The notes: a model not told the origin generated them from the letters alone. Shown: positions 23,601 to 36,538, counted from the stretch's first letter. The stretch is 64,000 bases of DNA from Cymodocea nodosa (GCA_036874045.1 CM072346.1:10454001-10518000), one strand, 5' to 3'. Numbers and translations: made by a program.

Positions 23601-25250
23601 TTCCTATATTTTCAGAATTTAGTTGCCTATTTAGTTCTTCCTGAATCACATCATCTAGCATATCTCCTTCATCCGCTAAAAAGTCTATAGTATGTAAGGA
23701 CATTTCTAACTCAAGCTTTTATGATTTGATGTTTAATTGAGTATCCTCATTACCATATGCTACATTCATTACTCTAATTTTACAATTTATAATAGCCCCT
23801 GATGTTGCTTAGAATGATCTTTCCAAAATTAAAGATGTATCTTGATTTTAATGCTTAATTTGTTGGAAATCCAAAATTACAATATCTATAGGATATATGA
23901 AATTTTTGATTTTAATTAGGACATCCTCTATTTTCCTCTAGGGTATCTTATACTTCTATCAGCTAATTGAATAACAGTCCTAGTAGAGATTAAGCCTTTT
24001 AATCCTAAGGATGCAAATATATCACTCAGCATAACATTTATACCTGCACCTAGGTCTATTAAGGTTCTTTCTAGAATGGTATTTCCTATAGTACATGATA
24101 TAATAGGGATTCTACGATCAGATAACTTTTTAGGAATTTGTGGTAGAAATAGGGAACTACTTTGCTCAGCTAAAAAGACTTTCCTTAAAACTTTTCGCTC
24201 TCTTTTCTTAGTACACCAATCCTTAAAAAATTTAGCACAAGGTAGCATTTTTTGCAATAAGTCTAACAAAGGAATGTTAACTTGTACTTTTTCAAAAATT
24301 TCTCTAATTTTTTCTTGTTTTTTAGGAAATGTTTGTTGTAATCTTTTAGGATAGGATGCTAATGATTGTGATTTAAAAGATTCTTTGTCTTTCATTTCAT
24401 TTGTTTGATCATTTTTAGTCTCATTTTCAGATTCAGATTTTTCTTTAGTGATTTCTAAATTTTCAGCCATTACATTTTCATTATCATTTTGGATTTTGTT
24501 CTTATTCACCTTCATATTATTTTCTTTTTGAATTCTTGGTGGTATATCAATTCCAGATCTTAATGTTATACATACATCTTCCAGATTTTCATTACTTTCG
24601 TGATGTTCTTGTATTTCATTTTCGTGATTATGATCTTCAACTGTTTTTAGTTTTACATTGTATTCTTTAAATTCTATTGCATTGGTATTTTCTTTTGTCT
24701 GTATATCTTGCAAATTATGCAAATCTGTAACATTAAGGTTTTCATTTGTGTTTTCCTATTGCATACCTTGTAATTTCATTGTAAATTCGTCCAATGCTTT
24801 TAATTTTCTTTCCAAATCATCTAATCTCATTGCATTCAATTTTTGATCAATTTTCATTATGGTTTTTTCAATTTCGTAAATGATATTAATTTTAGGTTCT
24901 ATATATGCTTCCTTATAGTTTAATTGGTTGACTTCTTGTTGCTAACACATATATTGTTATAGTTTGTCCATATTTTGCTCTAAGCTACGCTCCAATCTGT
25001 CATACCTATCCCAAACTTCCTTGTCTCTCAACATATTACACATTCTAAGCTGACCATCGGTAGGGTAAACTATAGGATTTTCATACTCAGCTCTATTATA
25101 TTAAATATAATTCATTTGTTATTCATGTGCTCTAACCATCTGCAATGGTCTCAGTTTCAAACAATTAGAGATGTCGTGACTTTCCAAATTACAGAATTCA
25201 CATATGCTACCTACAGGTTTCAGAAATCTTGGAGCATAAGCATATGCCAT
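20632..25250 (-). pseudogene. pol polyprotein: zinc knuckle, PR, RT, RNase H, INT (B copy 1)
   Basis: The ATG at 25250 begins MAYAYAPRFLKP and is followed at once by a CCHC knuckle, CEFCNLESHDISNC. A coiled linker with a CITLRSG motif precedes protease, with DLGAGINVM near 24050. RT follows (23380-22560; IFIDDFTIYG, active site FIDD instead of FMDD), then RNase H (22330-21960), the integrase HHCC region (21720-21590) and the DDE core ([32 protein letters not shown]; 21520-21180). It ends at TAG 20632-20634. Numerous stops break it, for example near 22557, 23105 and 24725. There is no capsid domain between the start and protease, unlike ordinary gag-pol. Confidence 0.9.
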
Positions 25251-25331
25251 ATTCTCAATTATAGAAAAAAGCACACAACGCTCCTCCTGCTATTAAAACA
25301 AAACAACACTCATAGTTGCCTACCTTCTCAA

Positions 25332-25349
25332 TCCCCAGCAACGACGCTA
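25332..25349 (-). promoter_or_regulatory. primer-binding site, tRNA-Asp type (B copy 1)
   Basis: The minus strand reads TAGCGTCGTTGCTGGGGA, 7 nt inside the 5' LTR. It resembles TGGCGCCGTTGCCGGGGA, complementary to the 3' end of plant tRNA-Asp and used by Athila-type elements, with mutations. Confidence 0.75.
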
Positions 25350-25356
25350 GAAAACT

Positions 25357-27943
25357 TGTTTGGTTGTGAAAGGTTAAGTCAGAAAACTGGTTTGAATTTG
25401 TTTTTATGCTTATATAAATAATTTCTTTTAGAAGTAAACAAACAACCTTTCACACAAATTAGACATTAATTCCAATTTGTATTTTAACTGCAAGTGCACA
25501 ATGTATATTGTATTTGTGTGCAAGTATAGGTTGATCCCACAGAGATTGAGTAAGAATTGTACACTGTTTCGATTTTTATATTGGAGAATAAATGTGTTCA
25601 GTAAACACTCCGTTGAGTCACAATTAACACAACGGACTTAGTTCGTGGAGTTATGGCTAACTCAACGAACTAACCTAGTGGACTTAAGTTAACTCCACGA
25701 GCCAAATTTTTCTAGTGGAATATTGTTAATTACAAAGGAATTTGGCCAACCATTGGGCGGTTCCACAGATTGAAAATAACATCAATTAAGCTCTTTAATG
25801 CTAGTTAATATTAGATTTATCATTAAGCAATACTAACATTCAGATATTTCAAATAGTAACCATTAAAATCGTTAAGTATCTGGAATGAATCAATTTCAAT
25901 AAATTGTAAAACTATTTTCTTTTTTCTAAATCAAACAAACATAACACATTCACAATACTGACAATGATAACATTACTCACGATACAAAACAAACAATACA
26001 ACACTTTAATACTAAACGTAAACACAGATAATTTGTTGTTTTTGGTATTTTTGTTGCGAACTGTTCTATTTTGTTGCGAATTGTTCTATTTTTAACAATC
26101 AAATATATATATTCAATAAGATCTCCGTCGAGTTACAATTAACTCAATAGACTAAGTTCATTGAGTTATGGCTAACTCAACGGACTAACCTCGTGGACTT
26201 AAGTTAACTCCACGAGCTTGTCTTTCCTATTTAATACTACTATTTACAGAGGAATTCGGCCAACCATTGGATGGTTCCACAGATTGTAAATAACATCAAT
26301 TAAGCACTTTAATGTTAGTAAACACTAGATTTATCATTAGGCAATACTAACATTCAGATAATTCAAATAGTAACCATTAAAATCTTTAAGTCTATCGAAC
26401 GAACCAATTTCAGTAAACTGTAAAACTAAAACGAACATAAAACATTCACAACACTAACAAAGATAACATTAATCACAATACAAAACAAACAATACAATAC
26501 CTAAATACAAAATACAAACATAGATAAGTTGTTTTAGGTATTTTTGTTTTGATATGAGCATGAAAATGGGCGAAAGGTGAAATGTAAAGTAATCTCAGTC
26601 GACAGTAAATACTTTCGTCACTATATGCGACGCGATTACACTACTAAAAATTAAACCACTTACAATTCTGTCTCCTCACCCTATAGAATCGCGAGTCCAA
26701 AATTGTAAGATGATCTCCTCTTCAACATACTAGCATCAACCCGAAACCAAGACTAGAAGCTTTACGATCTCCTAAGATATGAGTCAGTGCTTAGTAAAAA
26801 TGGCTTCCCTTCCTACGACGCGATCACTCCTCACAATGGTTATCAAGCACTGGTTTTTGGCTCAAAATCGACCCAATATCAGGAAAGTGTTCTGACAGAC
26901 CTCCGATGGTTGGTGATTTTGGTGGTGGTGTGGAGCTTCAGGGAACTTCTAACGTTGCCTACAGTTAGCATGGTTCTCTACCCCCTGCATACACAATTTT
27001 TCTTCATCTTTTATATTTCTTACAATAGTAACTGCTCTTGCTTAGATGATCGGTTGGATTTCCTTCATTCATATCAACGATGGTGATTTCTTCTTCATTC
27101 CATGAATGAATTCCTGCGTGATACGTGTAATCATGGTTTTCCTTCAAATGTCCTGTTTCTACAACTACTACAGTGGCATATTAGAAAAAAAATGGTCCGT
27201 GGAGTTACAGATAACTCAATGGACTTACTTCATTGATTTACCTATAAAACACGTGCAATAAAGAAATAAGCTACTAACACAACGCATTACCTTAGTGTGT
27301 ATTTATGTAACTCAACGCGTACAGTAATGCTAACTTAACGAGTTATACACGTGCAGCTCACGTGACTTAATAAAGCATTTAAATTCAACACGTGCATAAA
27401 TCTAACTTAACAAGTTCAAATATACAACTTACAATTTTTACTCACTAACTCAACGAGTTGTTACTTGTACCTTTTACACATTTAAGCATTTAACTCAACG
27501 AGTTGTTGCTGTATACCTGCATATTCTTTTAGCATTTACTATTTTAGATACTTACAAACCTTAACTATCCGATGCTTAGATGCATTTCGGATAGTTAGCA
27601 AATAACTCACTGAAAATCCACTTAAATCATGCATTCGGTTTTAACACGTGTATTCCAGGAAATAATAAAATATTTGTTTTAAAACATAACTATCCGGTAC
27701 ATTAAACATAACTCTCCGAAATAACAAAAAATTCGGATACTTAAGAATTAAAAACTTGCAACTTACCAACATTTAGAAATGTACTAAATTAATGCTAATT
27801 CCTAGAAATTATGAAGATTCTTTCATTAAAGAATATAACAGTGCAATTATAACATAATGGCTTAATTCTCATATGATAAGCTAATTATTCAGTAATTAAC
27901 CATCATTTAATCGTTAATATTATGCATTTTTTCATTCTAAACA
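25357..27943 (-). repeat. 5' LTR of B copy 1, with internal duplication
   Basis: At 2587 bp it is about 520 bp longer than its 3' partner. A block of roughly 480 bp (about 25560-26050) is repeated at about 26090-26560, each copy containing the dyad cluster and the GGCCAACCATTGG segment. The second unit is preceded by AACAATCAAATATATATATTC, which resembles the LTR subtype at 39579 and not the first unit, so the LTR is a mosaic. The conserved TATAAAAG is at 27008-27015 (minus). Confidence 0.85.
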
Positions 27944-28967
27944 CAAGCTCTAAATAGAGTTGTCATTAAAGTTCAAAATCTAGCGTACTTAAACTAGGTT
28001 GCGAAGACCTAAATAGATTTGATTCTCTCTACCTTTTTCTTTTAATTTAAATATAGAAATAAGTAGTAGAGGTAACAATTTAGACTTTCTAGCTTTTATC
28101 TTATTCAATTTACTAAAGAAAATTCATAGAGATATACCTTCAGGTAACTTAAAAGAATTCAATAATGAGTACATGAACTTAAGAAAATAAATGCATTACA
28201 TTATATGTTAAGGATAGATAATAACAAAGAAAAATAACAAAGATTATATGCATAGATTATGCCAGAATTGTTATAACACCTGTAAAATAAATTAAGCTTG
28301 AGTACATTGCCCCCTTTTATTTATTTATTTTTATATATATATTTTATGTATTACTTCCCACAATATCATCTTTTTACATGATCACAATCCCTTGCTTAGG
28401 GGAAAGATAACTAGTTACTCAATGACAAGTGAGAACATATAACCTTTTTTTGATTTTTTCTTTTTTTTAAATAGAATCTGAATCACTTATAAAATGAGTT
28501 TTCAGTTAGCACATCCCAAACCAGTTGCTTTAAGTGACTAGGGTCTAAGATCCCCCAATGGACTTAATTACTCAAGCAATTGCAGATAAATAATAAAACA
28601 AAATAGTAAATTGAATAAGAGGCAATCGCAAGACTTAATTTTTCTAACAGTATGTTAATAACTTTCTTTTAATAAATAGTACATATTTTCTATGTATTTT
28701 CTAGTTAAAATCTCTATAATGACGTATACATAAGTAACAAAAATACAGTTGGCACTCATATTAAATTAAATCAACTTCCCTTAAGTAAACTTTTCTAAAT
28801 TTTTCTTAAATAAATTGACTTCAATAAAAATCAGAATTTCATAAATTCTTAACTATTAGTAAACAGTAATTCTAAAATAGATATTTTGAGTTTTTTTTAA
28901 ATAAAGAAATTAAATTCTAAAGCTACTTTATAACAAACCAAAATATTATATAATGAACAAGACAATT
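27944..28967 (-). other. remnant of an Athila-like 3' untranslated region
   Basis: No ORF worth naming. On the minus strand the part at 28370-28450 reads TTTCCCCTAAGCAAGGGATTG, matching element A near 4420-4440, and flanking words also align, so this is the 3' UTR of a related element. It is the target of B copy 1 on its left side and abuts the truncated copia element on its right; I cannot place the right boundary exactly. Confidence 0.5.
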
Positions 28968-30560
28968 TTAAACATCAGATAACCTACAGATACCAAGTTC
29001 TAATCGTAATTTTGAAAAGGTATTCTCATCTAAGGGTTTTGTAAATAGATCGGCTAATTGTTCTATGGTAGGAACAAAATTTAATACTATTTTTCCTTTT
29101 ATAACATTATCCCTTAGAAAATGATGTTGAACGTCTATATGTTTAGCTCGTGAATGTAAGATAGGATTTTTAGACAAACTTATTGCAGATCATAGAAAAT
29201 CTTAGTTGGTTCATAGGCTAAATTAAAATCTTTTAAAGTTTGTCTAATCCACAGGATTTGAGCACAACAAAGTGCAGTAGCTATATATTCAGCTTCAATT
29301 GTAGATAATGCTACACAATTTTGCTTTTTGCTAAACCAATGCACTAAAGAATTTCCTAATAATTGACAAGTGCCACTAGTGCTTTTTCTTTTAGACTTAC
29401 ATCCTACGAAATCAGCATCACTATAACCTATTAAATTTAGAAAATTGTGTTTAAAGTAAAACAATCCGAAATTGATGGTTCCTAATAGATATTTAAAAAT
29501 TCGTTTAATAGCAAGTAGGTGTGATTCTTTAGGATTAGATTGATATCTAGCACAAGTACACACACTAAACATAATATCTAGTCGGCTAGCTGTTAAATAA
29601 AGTAATGAACCAATCATACTTCTATATTGTTTAATATCTACAATTTTTCCAAAGTCATCTTTATCCAACTTAGTGATAGTACTCGTTGGTGTATTCTTTG
29701 TTTTGGTGTTGTCTAACCTAACCTAAACCTCTTTAATAAATCTTGAGTATATTTTTCTTGTGAAATAAAAATACCCTAATTTAACTGCTTAATCTGTAAG
29801 CCAAGGAAAAATGATAGTTCACCCATCATACTCAATTCAAATTGATTAGTCATGCCTTTCGAAAAAGACTCGACTAATTTATCATTTGTTGCTCTAAATA
29901 TGATGTCAGCTACATACATTTGAACTACCAATATATCTTTTTCGACCTTCTTGATAAAAAGAGTGTGATTTGCCTTTCCCATAGAATACCCTTTTTCCAT
30001 AAGAAATTTAGATAATCTTTCATACCAAGACCTAGGGGCTTGTTTAAGGCCATATAGTGCCTTTTTAAGCTTGTAAACATATTCGAGATGTTTTGAATCT
30101 TCAAAACCTAGAGGTTGTTTTACATAAACTTCTTCTTTTATATATCCATTTAAAAAAGAAATCTTAACATCCATTTGATATAATTTGAAACCCATATAAC
30201 TAGCATAAACTAACAAAATTCGTATTGATTCTAGTCTAGCAATAGGAGCAAATGCTTCATCATTGTCAATTCCTTCCTCTTGCTTGTAACCTTGAGCAAC
30301 TAACCTAGCTTTATTTTTAACTATATGTCCATCCTGATCTACTTTGTTTCTAAATACCCACCTTGTTCCTATTATGGACTAATTTTCTGGTGGTGGAACT
30401 AGATCCCATACCTCATTTCTTATAAATTGATTTAGCTCATCTTACATAGCTAAATACCAAAATTCATCTTCTAAGACATCTTCAATTTTCTTAGGTTCTA
30501 GTAAGGAAACAAATGAATAAGCACCATAAATGTTGACTACTGATGACCTAGTCCTAACTC
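28968..30560 (-). pseudogene. copia reverse transcriptase and RNase H
   Basis: RT motifs run from [15 protein letters not shown] near 30290, through [13 protein letters not shown] and [17 protein letters not shown], to [13 protein letters not shown] near 29900. The usual YVDD reads YVAD, so a catalytic aspartate is replaced by alanine. A frameshift or stop lies at about 29700-29775. RNase H follows: YRSMIGSLLYLTASRLDIMF, IGYSDADFVGCKSKRKSTSG and ALSTIEAEYIA. Its last part is in another frame (29177-28968), HSRAKHIDVQHHFLRDNV to DLFTKPLDE. The gene is dead by both disruption and active-site loss. Confidence 0.9.
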
Positions 30561-30582
30561 CTTGATTAGGATCGCCTATTAT

Positions 30583-31722
30583 CTAATCAATAGGATGAGA
30601 TGAAACGTAACGCCAATTTCTATGTGGTTCCACATTTTCTATAGGTATGACATTGTTTTCTTCTAAATCTTCATCATTTAAGTTTATATTTCTTATTCTG
30701 TCAGATAATCTCTCAATTTCTCTGTCAACATCATTTGATAACATTTCTGGGAGAATTTCTGAATCAAAGTTTCTAGCATGTCTAAAATCCAAATGAGAAT
30801 TTTCATGAAATTTCACATGTAGGGTTTCCTCAATGGTTTTTGTTGATTTGTTATATACTCTATATGCCTTACTTCTAATGGAATAACCAACAAAAATACC
30901 CTCAACTGATTTGGCTCTAAATTTATCTCTACGTTCCTTAGTGTTTAGAATAAAACACTTGTAGCTAAAGGGTTATAAATAACTTATTTTGGGAACCCTG
31001 TTATACCATATCTCATAAGGAGCTTTATCCAAAATTTGTCTTAGATGTACTCTATTTATAACATAACATGCTGTATGAACTGCTTCTGCCTAGAGAGATA
31101 GGGGTAACTTATTTTCATTTAACATGGTTCTGGACATTTTCTCAAGTGATTTGTTTTTACGTTCTACTATCCCATTTTGTGAAGGAACTCTTGGAAATGA
31201 GTACCTATGTTCTATGCCTAATTCTTCACAAAAGGTGTTCATTTGATCATTATCAAATTCTGTACCATGATCACTCCTAAGTTTTTGAATTTTAATATTT
31301 TGCTCATTTTGAACTTTATTACAAAATATCTTAAATATTTCAAAAACTTCAGTTTTATTAGCTAGAAAATAAACCCAAGTAAACCTAGAATAGTCATCAA
31401 CTAGTATAAAAACATAATGTTTACCTCCTAGACTGGTTGTCCTAGTAGGTCCAAATAAATCCATATGCACTAGTTCTAATACTCTTTTGCTTGTTATTTC
31501 ATTTAAAATTTTAAAAGATGTTTTATGTAATTTACCTAGTTGACATGCATCACACATAAACTCTTTCGAGTACTTAATACTAGGTAAACCTCTAACTAGA
31601 TTCTTTTTAGATAGATTTTGTAATAATTTTAAGTTTGAATGTCCTCGCCTTCTATGCCATAAAATAACTTCATCTGATTTTGCAATTAAGCAAGCATTGT
31701 CTTTAATAATATCAGAAGGCAA
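30583..31722 (-). pseudogene. copia integrase
   Basis: It begins with the HHCC zinc finger (LWHRRRGHSNLKLLQNLSKK, then CDACQLGK) and has the catalytic triad in MDLFGPTRT, LRSDHGTEFDN and SQNGIVERKN. Frame breaks occur after 31090. The C-terminal segment with VGYSIRSKAYRVY-like sequence (near 30890-30850) and the linker at 30816-30583 follow. Protease lies immediately upstream. Confidence 0.88.
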
Positions 31723-31743
31723 ATTCAGAATACAAACGGATCA

Positions 31744-32049
31744 TTACTTATATGTAGTGAATAAAATTTCATTTGTAGACATGTCAATAATTTTATAGGT
31801 ATCTTTTTCAAAAATTTCTTTATAAAACTTCATTAAAATAGGAACACTCAATAAATTAAAACCTAAGTTTTCTACTAATAAGACATCATTTATAAAACAT
31901 TTTTTAGTTACTTGAACCTTGCCAAACCCAAGGATATTTGTTTTACTTTTATTTCCAAGGGTAACTTGTCCATTCTTGGTCTTTGTCACTTCTATAAGTA
32001 ATCGTATATCTCTAGTCATGTGGCTAGATGCTCCACTGTCCATTATCAA
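31744..32049 (-). pseudogene. copia protease
   Basis: It starts IMDSGASSHMTRD, the aspartic protease active-site motif (DSGAS) of copia elements, followed by VTLGNKSKTNILGFGKV and LLSVPILMKF, the usual order. It is separated from gag by about 350 bp with stops (32050-32398), so the polyprotein could not be made in one piece. Confidence 0.85.
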
Positions 32050-32398
32050 TTTTGATTTGTGTACCTACAAAATCGTTAAGAAGAGATTTTATCTCTTGGA
32101 ACCCATTTTTGAGTGGGTCCAAGAATTTTAGAGAGAGTCATATCAAAATAATCAATATTTTAGACTTCAACTTATCTATCTTTTGATAATTATTCTTGCG
32201 TTTATTTCTCTTAGTATTATAATTATCAGAACATTTATCTCTATGTAAATCAGAATTGAAATTTTCATTTATGATATTATTTGATTGTTGATCCCAATAT
32301 CTGATATTTTTTAAATATGAAGAAAACTAATCAAAAATATTAAATTTTTCAAATGACTTAGCCTGATTTTTCTAAAAATTTCTTTTGAAATTCTTGCA

Positions 32399-34084
32399 TC
32401 ATGTGCTATCATTTATATACTGCATTTTATCAATTTGCACATATTTATCTCCCTTTTTAATCACATATGGAATAGTTTTTCTTCTACTATTCTTAGTACT
32501 AAAAATAAAGACATTATTTTTAGCAGTACCATCATGCAATATATAATTTTCAAAAGATGCATCAATACCATGTTTTTTTACATTTGATATTTTACTACTA
32601 AGTTCATTTGTTATAGTTTGACTATTATTCCATTTACTTAATGTAGCCTTTTGATCGCAAACCTTAATCTTTAACATATCAATTTTTGAATTTAAATCAA
32701 TAATAGTCAGTTTCAATTTTTCAATTTCATAGATCAATTTCTTTTTATCAGCAATTAAATTTTCACAATTTGCATGCAAATTTCTTTCTATTGCAGTAAA
32801 CTTTAAAATTTCCTATGCATGCTTTTGATTTTCTTCTTTAAATTTATTCAACGTAGAATTCAAAAAATCAATCTTATTTATAGATTCATCTAGCATTTCC
32901 CTAGTGTTCTTTCCTTCTGTTTTTACTTTCCTATATTTTCTAGCCAGTTTATTATATTCAACAAGTAATCCATCAAAACTAGCATTTTGATTAGAGGATA
33001 CCTCACTGGATTTTGCCATGAAGCATACATTTGCCAGATTTTCTTCTAAATCTGATGTTGATGAGGATTCATTGTCTGATGTTGAATCCTTTGCTTCTTC
33101 ACTTTGTGAAACTGAAGAGTCATCACATGTCACTTTAAGTGCCCTTCTCTTTCTAAATTTCTTATTCCTAAAATTCCTCTTCAAATTCTTCTTATCTTTG
33201 TTGAGAGGACAATCAGTTTGAAAGTAACCTGGCCTATTGCACTTGTAGCATATGATTTTGTCTTTCATGAATGACTTTTTCTCCATATCTCCATTTGTCT
33301 TTGCTCACCTGAAGTTCCTATGTTTCTTCAACAGATTTCTAAATTTTCTGGTCAACAACAGTAAATCATCATCAGAATCACTAGTGACCTCTAAGACTTT
33401 ATTAGCCTCAAAAGCCAGATCCCTTCTAGGATTCTTCCCTTTTGGATCTAAATGTTATACTTCATAGGCTGTTAGATTGCCTATGAGATCATCGAGAGTA
33501 TATGTATTTAAATCTTTGAACTTTTCAATAGATGTTGTCTTTTGAGCCCAAATTTTAGTTAAAGATCTAAGGATCTTTCTTACCAAGTATTTTTCCTTGA
33601 ATTTCTCGCCTAAAGATTTTAATGAATTTACAATCTCAAGAAAATGAGAAAACATATCAGAGATACATTCATTTTCGTGCATTTTAAAAAGCTCATATTT
33701 ATGTACTAACATATTAATCTTAGATTCCTTAACCTGGTTAGTACCTTCATTGGCAACTTCTAATGCATGCCATATCTCATATGCAGTTTGATATGCAGAA
33801 ACTTTGTTAAATTGATCATGAGATAAAGCACAAAACAAGATATTTAAACCTTTAGCATTAAGTGTCATTCGCTCCTTTTCATCAAAAGTTCAAGTATCAT
33901 ATGGAGTTGTAGCTAACACTATAGGATTGCTAATTATATGCCATAGTTTGAAATCAATTAACTGAAAGAATACTTTCATCCTATATTTCCAATAGCCATA
34001 AATGCTACCTTCGAACATAGGAGGATGATTAGTGGTCTGTCCTTCAGTCATAACTAAGATTTTAATATTATCCATTTTAAACAA
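32399..34084 (-). pseudogene. copia gag (UBN2-type) with zinc knuckle
   Basis: The N-terminal part matches the UBN2 gag family: PPMFEGSIYGYWKYRMKVFF at 34030-33975, then YEIWHALEVANEGTNQVKES and NTYTLDDLIGNLTAYEV. The knuckle at about 33250 is CYKCNRPGYFQTDC: the histidine of CCHC is a tyrosine, so zinc binding is doubtful. Beyond it lie a Ser/Asp/Glu-rich stretch (33150-33030) and coiled-coil-like Lys/Glu-rich sequence to 32399. Stops occur at about 33887, 33452 and 32810. Confidence 0.85.
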
Positions 34085-34146
34085 ATGATCCTAAGTAAAT
34101 GACAGGAAAAACCGATTCCTAAATAGAGAAATGAAAGCTCCTAATT

Positions 34147-34161
34147 ATGCTCTGATACTAG
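34147..34161 (-). promoter_or_regulatory. primer-binding site, initiator tRNA-Met type (copia)
   Basis: The minus strand just inside the LTR reads CTAGTATCAGAGCAT, close to TGGTATCAGAGC, the usual copia primer site. Confidence 0.85.
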
Positions 34162-34162
34162 T

Positions 34163-35376
34163 TGTAGGATCATTGTATCACAAGAGGGGGTGTGAATTGT
34201 GTCTTTAGTAATTAAAATTACCAGCAGATAAAATAAGAGCATAAAACACTCGTAAATAAAATTCTATTCTTTATAAACTTTAAAGAAAGAATTTAGAATA
34301 TCATTTCAGCTCAATTCTCTTCTTGATGGTTTTGATATGGTAATGTCCGATATACAATTGAAATAGAAAATGAAGTCCTTATTCAAAACTAATTTTGAAT
34401 TGTATAAAACCTGATCTTTATGCACGTAGCTCCTTTCCTTCTTTTTGCTCAGCTTCTATATCTTTTCTTCTCTAGTTGTCGAATTTCCAGACTTCTTGCA
34501 TTTGCAGCTCCTTTTCTGAAATTGCTTGGAATTTTGAAATTCTTCTAATGTTGGAGAATTTTTCTAGATATGAATATTCAGACTTGATTTTTCAGTTTGG
34601 GATCCAGATTGAATATTCAGACTTGGTTTTTGAGATTGGGATCCTCCTTGTAATGTAGCTCATACTCTCTATTAGTAGTCAAACTCTGTCTTCATGTTCA
34701 GCATGTTCATCCACTTAATCCACAATCCATAATCCATAATCCACCAACTAATTTTTTCTTTAATTCAAATTACTATCTTTTTGAATTTCCACTTTTCTCC
34801 ACTATCATTTTGAATTTCCATGATTTCCACTCATAGATTCATCGAAACTTTATCTTCCTAGAGACTTGTAGAATATCTTCTAAGTCTTCGTTTTAGTCGA
34901 ACACTTATCCTTTAAGTCTTATAAAAACTCGAACACTTATCTCTAACTCTTCGAGTTTTTGCACTTGCAAAACACGTGACTGAACAAGGAAAACTTATCT
35001 ATTCGTTAGTCATTTTATAAAACTCGAATAGTTATCTATCCATGCATAAAAAAACTCGAACAATTATCTAACTCTTTGATTTTCATTACCGAACATACAC
35101 GGAAAACACGTGACAACTTAAAACATTAAAAACACACGTGTAGATAACTTAACTATACAAGTTTTTAACATAACTCTTTGACTAAATCGAAACGTTAACT
35201 ATCCGAAAGTTTAACTGTCTGAAATTCTAACTATCTGAAAACTTTAACTATCTAAAAGTTAACTATCTGGAAACTTTTCAACATTTAATTACGTGACTAT
35301 TATACTTAGAAAATATTATTTAGACTTATTTATAAACTTTAATAAAGCATTTATCATCAAAAAAAAATTCTTAACA
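34163..35376 (-). repeat. 5' LTR of the copia element
   Basis: On the minus strand it starts TGTTAAGAATTTTTT and ends GATCCTACA next to the primer site. A partial copy of its first ~550 bp lies in plus orientation at 55763-56313, which confirms the TG end. The part around 34900-35250 is full of short related words (ACTCGAACACTTATC, AACTATCTGAAA). Confidence 0.85.
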
Positions 35377-35635
35377 CAGGTATAAATGTTATGACGAGTG
35401 ATATATTTGCATCTTTAGGATTAGAAGGCTTACTTCCTACTAGGACTATTATTCAATTAGCTGATAAAAGTATAAGATACCCTAGAGGAAAAATAGAGGA
35501 TGTCTTAATTAAAATCAAGAACTTCATATATCCTATTGATATTGTGATTTTAGATTCCCAACAAATTAAGCATCAAAATCATGATACATCTTTAATTTTG
35601 GGTAGACCATTCTTAGCAACATCAAGGGCTATTAT
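35377..35635 (+). pseudogene. fragment of B-family pol (protease region)
   Basis: It encodes DIFASLGLEGLLPTRTIIQL and RYPRGKIEDVLIKIKNF and matches copy 2 at about 42777-43035 closely. The copia element cuts it on the left, in the middle of the AGGTGCAGGTATAAATG block, and the family E LTR cuts it on the right. It therefore records a fourth B-family copy at this locus. Confidence 0.85.
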
Positions 35636-35996
35636 TGTAGGATCGTATGGCTAGACAAGAGGGGGTGAATTGTGTTTTTCAACATTTTCGATTATAATTG
35701 AAACTTCAATGTTAAAAACAAGTTGAGACATTGTTTTCATAAAATCATTTTTATTCAAGGTTTCAATTACAATGTACAATTCAATTCTCCTTAGAAATTG
35801 TAGATGCAATTATATATCGATACCATGTTTCATCTAAACAATTTCATAACTACAAACAGAGAAAACTAATGTGCGGAATTTAAAACATTTCTCCCTGTTT
35901 GAGATCTTTCTTCTTCTTCTTCTTTTTCTTCTTCATCAATTCTTCAATGACGAATATCTTGTCTTTCTTTGCTTCATCGAATTTGCTTTCTTCTGA

Positions 35997-36125
35997 TAGT
36001 TCAGATCTTCAGTGACATAAATCTTACCTTTTCCTACTTCATTGAATTTTCTTCCATCCGATACTTCAGATCTTCAGTGACATAAATCTTACCTTTTTCT
36101 ACTTCACTGAATTTTCTTCCATCTG
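35997..36125 (-). repeat. 64-bp tandem duplication in the family E LTR
   Basis: Two copies containing TCAGATCTTCAGTGACATAA, differing at a few bases, lie head to tail; the solo LTR of the same family has only one related segment. Confidence 0.75.
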
Positions 36126-36538
36126 AGAGCTTTTCCTTGAAAGGTGTTTTTGATCCCTAAAAAGATTTTTCATTTGGTGTGTAAGGATAACTGATCAACG
36201 AGAATTCTATGCCTTTTATACTGTATTTTCATTTCATGCATATCCTCTACATTTAATCACTATTAGTTTTCCACTTCTTCACGTCTTTTCTTTTTCCTTC
36301 ATCGAGATACACACATTCTAACCCATGTTTACATTTTGAATTTTCTTTAATCATCAATCCTGGATCTCTAAAAAATTTCCTGCAAAATAAACTTTCTCGT
36401 CCAAAATTTTTCATCAAGTGTAATAAGAAGTCATTACTTTAATGTTAACTAAATGAGTAAAACAAATAGATATATAACTTAATGTTTCTAACTTAACGAG
36501 TTCCTCATGTGCCAACTTACGTGACAAGTACTGTAACT

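Larger units (their letters stand above)
10264..27943 (-). mobile_element. Athila-like retrotransposon B, copy 1 (complete, 17.7 kb)
   Basis: Both LTRs are present (27943-25357 is 5', 12326-10264 is 3'), bounded by TGTTTAG and AACA ends and flanked by CAAGT on the left (10259-10263) and CAAGC on the right (27944-27948), a 5-bp target duplication with one change. In transcription order it holds a tRNA-Asp-type primer site, pol with a leading zinc knuckle, accessory ORF, gag inside a GT-AG intron, F-box gene, an inner and a terminal polypurine tract. Every ORF has stops or frameshifts. It is the only copy in the window with the full set of genes. Confidence 0.9.
28968..35376 (-). mobile_element. 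Ty1/copia retrotransposon, 3' LTR missing
   Basis: Minus-strand order: 5' LTR (35376-34163), tRNA-iMet primer site, gag, protease, integrase, RT, RNase H. Integrase before RT is diagnostic of copia. It was inserted into a B-family protease gene: 35377 onward continues the B sequence, starting with the would-be target duplicate CAGGT. No matching 3' LTR or second CAGGT is found left of 28968, where Athila-like DNA begins, so the 3' end was lost. All ORFs are broken. Confidence 0.88.

Noticed and set aside
24076..24354. Plus-strand ORFs opposite pol and gag (for example 24076-24354, 21314-21598, 33018-33221, 45256-45513)
   Set aside because: They are antisense shadows of recognised pol and gag sequence with no features of their own.
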